Positions 10,608 through 20,063 of a DNA stretch of 55,234 nucleotides are shown here, one piece after another. The stretch is from Gnetum montanum (Eukaryota > Streptophyta > Gnetopsida > Gnetales > Gnetaceae): NCBI GenBank assembly GCA_015680685.1, contig MNCI01028403.1, forward strand, positions 279,435 through 334,668, given 5' to 3'. Each line of letters starts with the position of its first letter. Within the stretch, counting starts at the first letter, position 1. The translations under genes were made by a program, and so were the position numbers. Under the pieces are notes generated by a model. That model ran no database searches and was not told the origin of the DNA. It worked only from the letters and a program-made list of their open reading frames with translations.

Positions 10608-11480
10608 TTAATATCTAAGTTCTTGGATTAGAAAATATGAAAACTTAGTCCTTTGATCAATGTAATAATGATCGTCATCAAAATTTGTCTCACCTTCTAA
10701 TGCTTCAATGATCAGAACCTCATTTATATCTTTGTACTTTCCTAATGGTGGTGGATTATCAAAAAGAAATGTTTTTCCATCATGTTGATGATAAGACATG
10801 ATATCTTCATAAATTTCTTGACATTTTTTAAAAGCTTGATAATATTGGATGTAATATGTATACCCAAAAGGATTTATTTTTAAAATTTCATTCAATCATC
10901 ATTCATAATATATTTGCCAAGTCCAAGTTCAATAACTCCAATAAAAAGATTAGTATTTTGATTTTCCAGAGATTGATTTTGTTGATTAAAAGTTGTTACT
11001 ACATGTTTATAAAACGGTTCTCTTTGTATAACAACATATTTAGATTTTTATTTAATGGGAATTAATAACTTTGAAAAATCTGATCAAAAAAAGCCCCTAA
11101 ACTAGGCTCTGAATATCCTTGATAGAAGCACACCATAAGTGGATGACATGTTGACAACTAAAATATCTATATAACATGTAAAAGTAGGGTATTATTTAAG
11201 TTACACTTTCACTTATTTTAATGAACCTACCACAAGTACATTTGATCCTTCAAGTTGTATCACACTTCTTACTTGTGGTAGCATTTGTACTCCTAACATT
11301 TTACACACTTCTAATGGCATGGCACTAATAGTTGTGCTAGAATACATTAAGCAATTGTAAACATTCTTACCTAAAATAATCAAGCTTGTTAAGAAAGGTT
11401 GTTGATCTTTCTTGTTTAACATGAAATTGCTTGAATTTTGTATTGATAGAGCATTAGGACTTTCCACAAAATGAACTTGT
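10608..11480 (-). pseudogene. Aspartic protease and following linker of element C
   Basis: The segment 11,467-11,213 reads FLTSLIILGKNVYNCLMYSS, where the active-site D-S-G-A-S has become Y-S-S-T-T, then MPLEVCKMLGV. A second part in the same frame after stops reads DILVVNMSSTYGVLLSRIF (canonical DIVV.DLPP.YG.LLSR.W). The stretch 10,895-10,608 is an acidic linker ending near FSYFLIQELRY. It leads into RNase H instead of RT. Loss of the active-site Asp shows the copy is dead. Confidence 0.65.
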
Positions 11481-11866
11481 TTTTCGGTTATTAAAGATTT
11501 TTCTTTATTAGTTTTAGTGTATGAAATATCTTTTGGATCATATATTTCATTTCATTAAAATGTAAATGATCATACATTGAAATGTTGGCTTTAACTCTTT
11601 TCAAATCTTCAACCAAATCATAAGCTTTATGTTCATCTTTGACTTCATGTTAAGGTGGAGTTCTCCTAAGTATAGAAGGTGAGTTTGATTATTGTTGAAT
11701 GTTTACTTAGGATGATCCCATTTGGTTACTTGTGTTATTTTGAGTAGGAACTCTTTTTTTTTGGAGAAGTATAAGAGTTATTCCTAGTTTGTTGTTGAGT
11801 GGTGTTCATAATGTCACTAAGTCTATGGTAGCCAGTGTTATGTGGGTTGGTATCACTTACCATGAC

Positions 11867-12164
11867 TTACTCATAAGAGGTGACTTCTTCATTTTCTCTT
11901 TCATGAGGTATGTTAAGGACTATAATTGGGGCTTTTTCATTTTGCTGATTTTGGGCATTATCCCCATATAACACTAAAAATTGAGAATACATTTTCTCAA
12001 AATATTGCATAGTATTATGAAGATAACAATAATCACCATTGATTGATGTGTTTGGTTTCTCAGATTGCATAGGAACTTTTTTATTATTTTGCTTTAGTTC
12101 AACTAAATCAATTGAAAGATTATGAAGAGAAGTTAATATTTGGATCATTTGATTTTCTATTTGA
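11867..12164 (-). pseudogene. 3' part of gag of element C
   Basis: Open frame on the minus strand beginning right at the E insertion site: NQIENQMIQILTSLHNLSID, then a Lys/Asn-rich stretch and an acidic end. Open sequence continuing upstream to 12,280 is LTR of element E read by chance and is not part of this gene. Joining it across E to 17,840 restores continuous minus-strand gag context. Confidence 0.65.
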
Positions 12165-12169
12165 TTAGT
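12165..12169. repeat. Target-site duplication of element E, left copy
   Basis: TTAGT immediately left of the LTR start TGATGAGT. The identical TTAGT follows the other LTR at 17,835. Confidence 0.9.
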
Positions 12170-12897
12170 TGATGAGTGGCGAGGTACCCCTACACTCAAC
12201 CATATGAATACGAGCATTTCACGCATGATCTGGTCGAACTCCGTAGACGGACTAGTTGTGGTATCTAGATAGTTACACATAGATAGAAGTTTTTTGTCTT
12301 CCCACCTAGAGTAGTATTAGCTTTGTCACGTATGGTTTAGTCTAGAGTGAGGTGTATGATGTGTTCCTACACTAATGCTACTCCTGGGTATGATGGGAAA
12401 TAATATTAACTAAGCTAGAAGAGAGAGAGGGTGAGATAGAATCTAAACTAGTCTAAGTGCGATGAGCATCCGTTCCTTAATCATCCGTACACATCTTGGA
12501 CCTCGTGCATGACTACCATAGGGATTACCAAGCGGATGTCCTAAGTACGCTACTGGGTTATCAAGTAGTCACATTTAAATGCTCGTGATCAAGTTGTACT
12601 CATTCCATGTTTAATAGGAGTTTAGGGTAAAAAGATGCTAACTACAAAAGCAATAAATAATAATAAAAATTAAATAATTAAACTAAATTAATGCTACAAT
12701 GATGAAGTAATATCGATCTTTATTTCCATTCATTTGCATGTCCAAGTATGTCATACTCGAATAAAGGATGTCGTACAATTACAATCATCACACTACAGGA
12801 ATGCACTGAGAAATAATTCTAACTCTAAGAAGGAAAAAATGCAAGAGTTTGGATAAGGGACTAAGAACTAATGCCAAAACCCAAGTGTGCCACCTTT

Positions 12898-12905
12898 TAT
12901 TTATA
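12898..12905 (-). promoter_or_regulatory. TATA box in 3' LTR of element E
   Basis: TATAAATA on the minus strand, at the position matching that of the 5' LTR (17,702). It lies just downstream of the GATATC cluster in element orientation. Confidence 0.55.
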
Positions 12906-12923
12906 GGCTCACATAGGAACCAC

Positions 12924-12978
12924 GATATCGTGTACGCGATATTGCATGCAAGCTGCGATATCATGCGGTTGCGATATC
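12924..12978. promoter_or_regulatory. GATATC palindrome cluster, four units, in 3' LTR of E
   Basis: Cores at 12,924, 12,938 (GATATT), 12,957 and 12,973. The first extends to the 12-bp palindrome CACGATATCGTG. The 5' LTR has one more unit. Confidence 0.55.
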
Positions 12979-13089
12979 GAGGGTCCAATAATAGGGGTCT
13001 AATATAGAGACTTATCAAACTTGGTATCTTGTATCAGGGTTTCGATAAGAGGGGTCTGATAACAGGACCTGATAGACCATGACTCACCA

Positions 13090-13694
13090 TATCCCCACAA
13101 TAACAACTTGTCCTCGAGTCAAAGAAAGTGAGGAACAAGTTCAATTGATTACACAATGGATAGGTATGGGATTATTAACTGACTTGGAATTTATTTATGC
13201 TATAGTGGAGAATTAAAAAAAATTTGGACACAGACACAAAAGACAAAACTTGTGGAACTCATGGGGTTCCCCGTAGTGGTGGCTCCTCTATGGGTGCCTC
13301 TCCTTTGTCCTGCATGATCAAGATTCTAAGATTGATACCATTGAAGAAGCACTTGACATTTCTCCTCTTCTATCAAAGGATTATAAGCCATCCATGCTAA
13401 TGTTCCAATATTTGATGGAGTTGGCACTTTCCATGAACATGGTAGTTGCGGGAACACTTGATTGGCCTTGACACATTATGCCGCAAATAGCCATCATTCC
13501 TCCTCATAGGCTTGGACCCTGACCTCTCCACCTTATTCTTCGATTGATTATGCAATAATAGGAGTTCCATGATGGATGCTGAGTGATTGTGCCTCCTGAT
13601 CTTTATGTTTGTCATGAAGTCCTTGGCCTCTACCTCCCCCTAGTCGTTCAGTTGCACCTTGAGAAGATCCTTCTTGTTTTCTTCTTTTAGGGGC
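13090..13694 (-). pseudogene. Third ORF of element E, fragment
   Basis: The minus-strand reading starts MAPKRRKQEGSSQGATERLG at 13,694, a basic nuclear-signal-like start. It continues through a frame change into SIMELLLLHNQSKNKVERSG and GYLRHNVSRPIKC, then breaks up before the polypurine tract. Its place, between the post-gag block and the 3' LTR, is that of the env-like or extra ORF of Athila elements. I cannot match the sequence to env. Several stops show it is inactive. Confidence 0.4.
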
Positions 13695-13859
13695 CATCTA
13701 TAATCACAAAAAGATCAATTATTAGTAAGGTTATTGAAAAATGTTCAATGATTTCATACCTTACTCATTGCCTTTAATAAATGTTGAATTATTTGCTTAG
13801 TGTGATTTTAGAGTTAGAATTTTTTTTCAAGGAATTTGCCCTAAAAGTTTAATGTCGGA

Positions 13860-14950
13860 CTTGGTTTGTTTAGGTGACACATAAAAGGACCTGGATTTGA
13901 GAAACATTTAATAAAATGATGGTAAAGGAAACAATAGATTTTGCAATGAAGTACCTAAAGGGTATAAAATGATGTGGTGGTATGCAACAAGTACAAATTG
14001 CAAAAGTCACACGAGTGGGTCCTACCCAAAGTAGGTTCCAACCTATAATACCCTTGCGTAACCACACCTTAAAATGTTTGTAGGCACTAGAAGGGTTAAA
14101 TGTAATCCATACCAGTTTCACAAAACACACACATGTAGATACCATCGGAATGAGGTAAGAATTCTATGCTATACAAGACACAAGCTACAATTACATGAAC
14201 AACGAGATGAGATCGACTATAGAAGGGATCATAGAGATTGGGACATGAGGTAACTGACCCAAGGCACAGTGAATCTTGCATGTAAATCATGATTAATGTG
14301 TCATTAACCCATCATTCCAAGATCAAGACCAAGTCCATTCCTCTAATCAGTAACACTGCATTATTTCATCCCATGATGAGCGACTATGAGAGTATCATAA
14401 CAACAAGGCATACGATCACTTGGCATTTTGTTCAAGGGAGGACTGATTTTTGCTTTGTGGCACTTTCTTTGTTTTTTTTTCCGATCGCTGAATCCAGAGA
14501 AGCTGCCAACCTTTAGGAATGGATGCATGTCTTTCTAGTGGGACTCTTAGAACCACATTGAATTTTCTGAGTACCCTTTTGATTACTCTTACTCCCATTT
14601 TGTGTTAGATCTAGAAGGATCTTAGTACAACCATGTTGTATGATAACTCTCATAGACATCACCAAAGAGAATCTACAAATCCCCTTAATGTCACACCCTA
14701 ATCATTCCCTCCTGATCCATCCTTCTTCATTTTAGGTACGATGAACAGAAAATTAATTTTATGTTTTAAGAATGTCAAGAATATCACTGTACCCTCGAAC
14801 AAAACCTCTTATTTGTAGAATGGATGAGTGGGTGTAATGGGCTCACTGTCCAAATAATTGATCGTTTGAGACTTGATAACATAGAACACACCTCAACCAA
14901 TGAGCCACATGAGTGTTTTATTCGTAGATGAGATTACTTGGAAAAAGATA
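13860..14950. repeat. Block shared by elements E and F
   Basis: About 1.1 kb similar in order and direction to 33,080-34,260. Shared landmarks are GTAGGYTCCAACC...CCCTTG.GTAAC.ACACC near 14,030 and 33,188, CATGTCTTTCTAGTG near 14,527 and 33,688, and GAACCTCTTATT- or AAACCTCTTATT-type text near 14,800 and 34,026. Both end in a long A-rich stretch. In F the block follows integrase; in E it follows gag directly, which places the pol deletion of E near 14,950-15,060. No coding frame is convincing. Confidence 0.75.
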
Positions 14951-15058
14951 AAAATATAAAAAGACAAAAAGATAAAACAAGTAATTAAAAGATGAAAAAA
15001 ATGGAAAAAAATTATAAAATTAAAGAAAATGAAAAATATTTATTAATCCTACTTGTTA

Positions 15059-16824
15059 TTAAAATGGGAGATATCCCCCATAACTAAATGGTTGAGCATG
15101 ATAAGGATTAATAAATGAAAGATGAGGATCCTTGCATGTTGGAAACATTGAAACTTGGCCATACTTACCCCATTGGGGTTCACACACTTGATTATAGTAA
15201 GCATAGTGGGGTANCAGTGGCCTTGAAATTATGTTGTCCCTTCCTACGGTCATGTCTACAGAAGGGACTTCTCTGACATTGAGGAGGTCTCTCACTGCTG
15301 TTAGTAATAGTAGCACAAGTAATGTTCATGGATTGTTGCTATGGTGCAGACACTTCAGGAACAGTTGGTGGTAGTTTAGAAGGAGGAAAAGGATGAGAAT
15401 GTTGAAATTTAGGAGAAGTGTAAGGTACACAAGGTGGTGGTTATGCTGAGGACAAGGGATGATAGTACCAAGGAGAATTATAATGTGGCTAGATAGAGTA
15501 TGTTGACCCAATTGGGGAAACAAGATGTTGGACTAGATAAGCATTTGGATTCATATGATATGAAGGGTATCTCCAGTTTAGGGATAGCTTTCCCCACAAC
15601 TGGAATTGTTGCCACTATGATCAAACACAGTATCTCTGTATGAAATCTAGGTGTAACATGTTTCCCCAATGCTCATATAAATGTAATAAGATTGGGCATT
15701 GGCCCTTGGGGTGATCATAAAGGAAAATGTTGCATTCATATGTATGATCAACTATTGAGCTCTTATTTTCCTCATCCCTTCTTTCCAAATGTCTAATGAT
15801 ATTTTTTCCTGCTTTTCGAGTTGTCAAAACTCTATCTCCAATAATATTGATATATTCTCCACACTTTTTATGCGTCCATTCCAACATCTTATTGATCTCT
15901 GCCTTGGTTTCTTCTAATGATTGTTGTATTGGCAAAGATGGTTCTACCTCCTTGAGATAGGTTGATTTCTTCTTTTTATGAGTATGGACCTCTGTTAAGT
16001 TGAGATTTTGGTCCCATTGACATTTTTCAACACTATCCCATCTAACCATTTCTCCTTCTTCTTTTGCTACCTACTTAATAAGCTCATGGAATTGATGGGT
16101 TCATAGTTTGTATAGTTAACCTTGGGCATACATCCCTAGGATCTCTCTTGTTTCATCATGAAGCCCATCAATGATATGGTACATTAGCCTTTCCTCGAAG
16201 AACTCATGGCCTGGACAATTGTTTAACAATGCATAATATCTTTCAAAGGTCATGTCCAAGGGTTCATGTTGTGCTTGTTTCCACTCTTAGATTTTTTTCC
16301 TCAAGGCTGAAACTCTTGCATAGGTTTGATATCTTTCGTTAAAGAGTTCTACCATTGTTGACCAACGTCGTATTAAATTTGGTTTTAACGATCTATACCA
16401 TACTTTTGCTTGGCCAATGAGTGTCATATGAAAGAGCTTAATTTTTTGCCAACTGTTATCAATGTCATTCCATGCACAGGAATCATATAAGACTTGTAAA
16501 TGTTGTTGCAGATCTAAGTCATAGCCTCCTGATAAATTAGAAAAGTTGTTTAATTGAGCCTGGGTAGGTGGCTCTCTTTACGATGCCTACGGGAGATTCA
16601 AACATCCTCTTGTATTTGTGTTAGGCTTGTGGTGGCCAGTAGGGGTTCATCTTCATCGAATAAGTTATGCTTTCGTGTGTTGGGATAATGCTACCTTCAT
16701 TTATGTTTATAAGAAACCCCACCTTGGATTGCGTACTCCAATCTTCATTATCATATAACTCGTTGGTTCTCCAATGAATTGCCTCACTAGATGTGGCATT
16801 ATCATAGTCTTGTAGGAGAGGCAT
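15059..16824 (-). pseudogene. Athila-like gag of element E (broken)
   Basis: Starts with ATG at 16,824, about 130 bp inside the primer site. The capsid core near 16,330-16,500 reads SWQKIKLFHMTLIGQAKVWY, then SLKPNLIRRW, then ELFNERY and KQAQHEPL. This follows the Athila pattern (A..WL.SL....I..W..L...F...Y ... EPL...WERY). A charged region follows at 15,621-16,049 with a run of Lys. The last part, to 15,059, is low-complexity and poorly kept. Stops are mainly TAG/TAA at Gln positions. Capsid protein for particle assembly; not functional here. An N at 15,214 is an assembly ambiguity. Confidence 0.75.
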
Positions 16825-16954
16825 GGTTGTGAAATTGTGTGTGAATTTGTATGTGACTTTTTTTCTTGTAATTACTTCTTCTTCCTAAGAGATATATCAT
16901 TAATTCCTATACAACAACCTTGTATGATATAACTAATCTAGATAAGTAGTGACG

Positions 16955-16972
16955 TCCCCAGCAACGGCGCCA
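16955..16972 (-). other. Primer-binding site of element E (tRNA-Asp)
   Basis: The plus strand reads TCCCCAGCAACGGCGCCA. The plant tRNA-Asp 3' end is TCCCCGGCAACGGCGCCA, so there is one G-to-A change in a CpG-like position. One base separates it from the LTR. It fixes the minus-strand orientation and the Athila-like assignment. Confidence 0.92.
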
Positions 16973-17701
16973 ATGATGAGTGGAAAGGTACCCCTACACT
17001 CAACCATATGAATATGAGTGTTTCACGCGTGATCCGATTGAACTCCATAGATGGACTAGTTGTGGTATCTAGACAGTTACTCGTAGATCACAGTTTGCTA
17101 TCTTCCCACGTAGACTAGTATTAGCTTTATCATGTATGGTTTAGTCAAGAGTGAGGTGTATGATCTGTTCCTACACTACTGCTACTCATGGGTATGATGG
17201 GAAATGATATTAACTAAACTAGAAGAGAGAGAGGGTGACATAGAATCTAAACTAGCCTAAGTGTGATGAGCATCCATTCCTTAATCATCCATACACATCT
17301 TGGACCTCGTGCATGACTACCATTAGGATTACCAAGTGCATGGCCTAAGTACACTACTGGGCTACCAAGTAGTCACACTTAAATGCTGATGATCAAGTGG
17401 TACTCATTCCCCGTTTAATAGGAGTTTAGGGTAAAGAGATGCTAACTACAAAAGTAATAAATAACAATAAAAATTAAATAATTAAACTAAGTGAATGCTT
17501 CAATGATGAAGTAATCTCGATCTTTATTTTTGGTCATGTACGTGTCCAAGTATGTCACACTCGAATAAAGGATGTCGTGCAATTACAATCATCACACTAC
17601 GGGCATGCATTGAGAAATAATTCCAACTCTAAGAAGGAAAAACTGCAAGAGTTTGGATAAGGGACTAAGAACTAATGCCAAAACTTAAGTGCATCACCTT
17701 T

Positions 17702-17709
17702 TATTTATA
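17702..17709 (-). promoter_or_regulatory. TATA box of element E 5' LTR
   Basis: TATAAATA on the minus strand about 20 bp downstream of the nearest GATATC unit. The same word is at the same place in the other LTR. Confidence 0.6.
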
Positions 17710-17727
17710 GGATCACATGAGAACTGT

Positions 17728-17794
17728 GATATCACGTACACGATATCAGATGCAAGCTGCGATATCGCATAAGCGATATCGCGGTTGCGATATT
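17728..17794. promoter_or_regulatory. GATATC palindrome array, five units, upstream of TATA in E
   Basis: Cores at 17,728, 17,742, 17,761, 17,775 and 17,789 (the last is GATATT). Spacings are 14, 19, 14 and 14 bp. Flanks extend the symmetry (GTGATATCAC, GCGATATCGC). The position just upstream of TATA suggests an enhancer-like site series. No factor is assigned. Confidence 0.6.
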
Positions 17795-17834
17795 GGGGGT
17801 CCAATAACAGGACGTGACAGACCATGAATCATCA

Positions 17835-17839
17835 TTAGT
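17835..17839. repeat. Target-site duplication of element E, right copy
   Basis: TTAGT directly after TCATCA. Matches 12,165-12,169. Confidence 0.9.
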
Positions 17840-18628
17840 AGATCCATTGGGATTAGATATTTCATTTGTGTTTATGATGGATTGGATTAAAGCTTTTGAT
17901 TAATCATCATTCAAAATAGTGTTTAATGGTAAAAATGAAGAAAAGATTGGACTTTGAAAATGATTGTTTGTAGGCTAAGACATTTAGAAGGAAGTAAGGA
18001 TTTGAAACATATTATTGTTCATTGGGAAAGTTGGTGATGGTAAGGGACTAGATTACATAAGGTTACTAATACTGATCATTTCAAATTGAGTTTGAATGCT
18101 ATTCATGAAGGTAATTTTTTCTTGTTCAATAGCTTTAGCTATTACTTCTTGTAATTCTATTATGTTGTGATTAGATTTGGTGGCATTGGTAAAGAATGGG
18201 TTGATGATGGAGAGGTAAAAACTGAGGATACGATCTCATTGTAGAAGCATCTCATTTGGCACATAAGGTAATTGATGGTGAAATCTCAAATTATAGTCAC
18301 AAATGTTTTCCTCAGGTCATTTTCTAAGACTTGTAAAATTGCTTGAGGTTAAGGTAGGACTAGTGACCTTATCAAATTGGAGTACAAAATTATTCTTAAA
18401 GTCTAGCCATGAATTAATAGAATCATTGAAAAGCATTATAAACCATTGTGTAGCTTTACTTTTGAAAGTAGTCACAAAGACTCTACATGCTATGTCATTT
18501 TTAGTAATATTGTAGATCGCTAGTAAGGCTTCAAAGCATTCTATATGTTATCGTGCATCGCTATTGGAAGATATAGGATAAAAGAACAAATTAGTATTTT
18601 GTAGGGGCTTCAAAATGTTTTCATAGTT
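17840..18628 (-). pseudogene. Middle part of gag of element C
   Basis: The minus-strand frame reads ENILKPLQNTNLFFYPISS next to the LINE, then CFEALLAIYNITKNDIACR, then KATQWFIMLFNDSINSW. The last is the A..WF..L..DSI.SW core of a plant gypsy gag. It continues through RFHHQLPYVPNEM to the E insertion. One CGA-to-TGA-type and other stops interrupt it. The N-terminus is at 24,409 and the C-terminus at 11,867. Confidence 0.75.
18616..18628. repeat. Target-site duplication of the LINE, left copy
   Basis: TGTTTTCATAGTT, matching TGTTGTCATAGTT at 24,295-24,307 with one mismatch. Confidence 0.8.
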
Positions 18629-18642
18629 CAAAAGAAGATGAC

Positions 18643-20063
18643 ATGGAAGCGGAGATAGGAGCGGAGGCAAGCAGGATGGTTCAAGAAGTGGCGACGAGCG
18701 GGACGGCTGGACTGGCAGACACGGACACGGCAGTGAAGAGGCAGATAGACAGAGACTTTGGGGAATGCTGCAAAGATGGATTAGCATTGAGGATCAATGT
18801 CAGAAGCCCTGACATAGACACTTTGGCAAGATTGGAATGTAGCCTGATAGGCAAATTTTTGTCTGAAGGGGCACAACCATGCATTGATCTGATCCGGCGC
18901 TGGGCCCGGAATGCATGGGGGTTAGACACGGTGATGGTTACCTACCTGGTAGATGACCTCCTCCTGTTCTATTTTGTCTCTATGGAGAAACGAGACCAAA
19001 TCTTGGTGGGGGGACCTTGGTTCTACAGGGCACGCGGACTAGCGCTGGCACCTTGGCACTTGGGAGCTCACCGGGACCCGACTCTATTTGAGCGAGCACC
19101 GATTTGGGTATGGCGGTATGGCCTTCCCCTTGAATATTAGTCGACAGAGTTTCTGCGATCGCTGGCAGAGCTGTTCGGTGAGTTCATCAAGTTTGATCAC
19201 TCCACCACCATTATGGAACACCTAGGTTTCGCGAGGTTCTGCATATGATAACCTCTCCTAGCAAAGGAGCCAGTCGAGGAGCTGGTACTAGTCACGAATC
19301 TAGACGAGGAGAGGATTTGGGTTCAGTTTGAAAACCTACCGATGGCTCAGCCCCAGAAGAGGGGTTCTCGGACGGGGACCAACCTAGGCCATCTAGATTG
19401 TAACACAACCGCACTAGAAGATGGGTGGCATATTATAGGGAAAAAAGGCTAAGTTGCCAACAAGAAACGGTAGGCACCCAAGGGTGGGGCTCGACGTGCG
19501 AGGGGGGATCCACTTCGCAGGGAGTGGCCCCCCAAGGCTGGGGGAACCCAAGGTCAGCTTGAGCCAAATGGTTGGCCACTCCCTGGTCCTAGAGGATAGC
19601 AGGGATAACTCACGAAGGACACTCATAGGATTGGACTGCCGAAGATGGGTCAGGTAGCCATGCCCAGTTTGACGAGTAAGTCCTATTACCACGCGCTGGT
19701 AGGGACTGGTGCTCTAGACTCCGCGGGTGTCCAAAAGACGTGCACCCAAGCAGGGACTGAATTGCAGCAAGGTTACCATGGAACACCCTACATCCCCAGG
19801 TCAGAGGAGGCAGGCCCTTCCCAGGGTGGTCTGTCACCGCCACCGGTCACGGACTAGATTAACACCAGCCATGGTTCGGCGTGGCCCAGCTTCCCTCCCG
19901 GAGAGATGAGGATCCTACAAAAACAAGGAATGATGGTATCTCTTCTAGTGGCCAAGGTAGGATGATCATACAACCACACCCACCGACACAAGGCCACGCA
20001 GCTTTTCGTTGATTTGGGAGTGCAGCCCACGCTCTAGGAGGTTTACCAGCAACTTATATCTCC
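18643..20063 (+). pseudogene. LINE ORF1 (DUF4283-type RNA-binding protein)
   Basis: ATG at 18,643 opens 165 codons to 19,140. They include DLLLFYFVSMEKRDQILVGG, PWFYRARGLALAPWH and PIWVWRYGLPLEY. These match the DUF4283 domain of plant L1 ORF1 (F.F....D...VL..GPW...G..L.L..W ... PVWVR..GLP). Beyond the stop, TAG for a likely CAG, the frame continues with WVQFENLPMAQPQKRGSRTG and then a Gly/Pro/Arg-rich tail broken by shifts to about 19,856. I see no CCHC knuckle. The usual role is binding the LINE RNA. Confidence 0.75.

Larger units (their letters stand above)
12170..13089 (-). repeat. 3' LTR of element E (920 bp)
   Basis: Aligns end to end with 16,974-17,834. It contains about 74 bp near its U3 end (around 12,988-13,062) that the other LTR lacks. 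The missing piece starts and ends at short AATAA/ATAA words, consistent with a slippage or microhomology deletion in the other copy. The adjoining internal sequence on the minus strand, ending TTGTGGGGATA, is a plausible polypurine tract. Confidence 0.9.
12170..17834 (-). mobile_element. Element E: Athila-like LTR retrotransposon, complete ends, no pol
   Basis: Both LTRs start TGATGA and end in TCATCA or TCACCA. They are flanked by the 5-bp duplication TTAGT. The primer site matches tRNA-Asp. The internal region is about 3.9 kb and holds gag, a block shared with element F and a short third ORF, but no protease, RT or integrase. Athila elements use tRNA-Asp and have gag-pol plus an env-like ORF, so E looks like a pol-deleted, non-autonomous member. 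Its LTRs differ at roughly one site in ten over the first 470 bp by eye, so the insertion is old. It sits in gag of element C. Confidence 0.9.
16974..17834 (-). repeat. 5' LTR of element E (861 bp)
   Basis: Starts next to the primer site and ends TCATCA before TTAGT. Read on the minus strand it has a GATATC array, then TATAAATA, so U3 and the probable transcription start are at the high-coordinate end. Confidence 0.92.
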
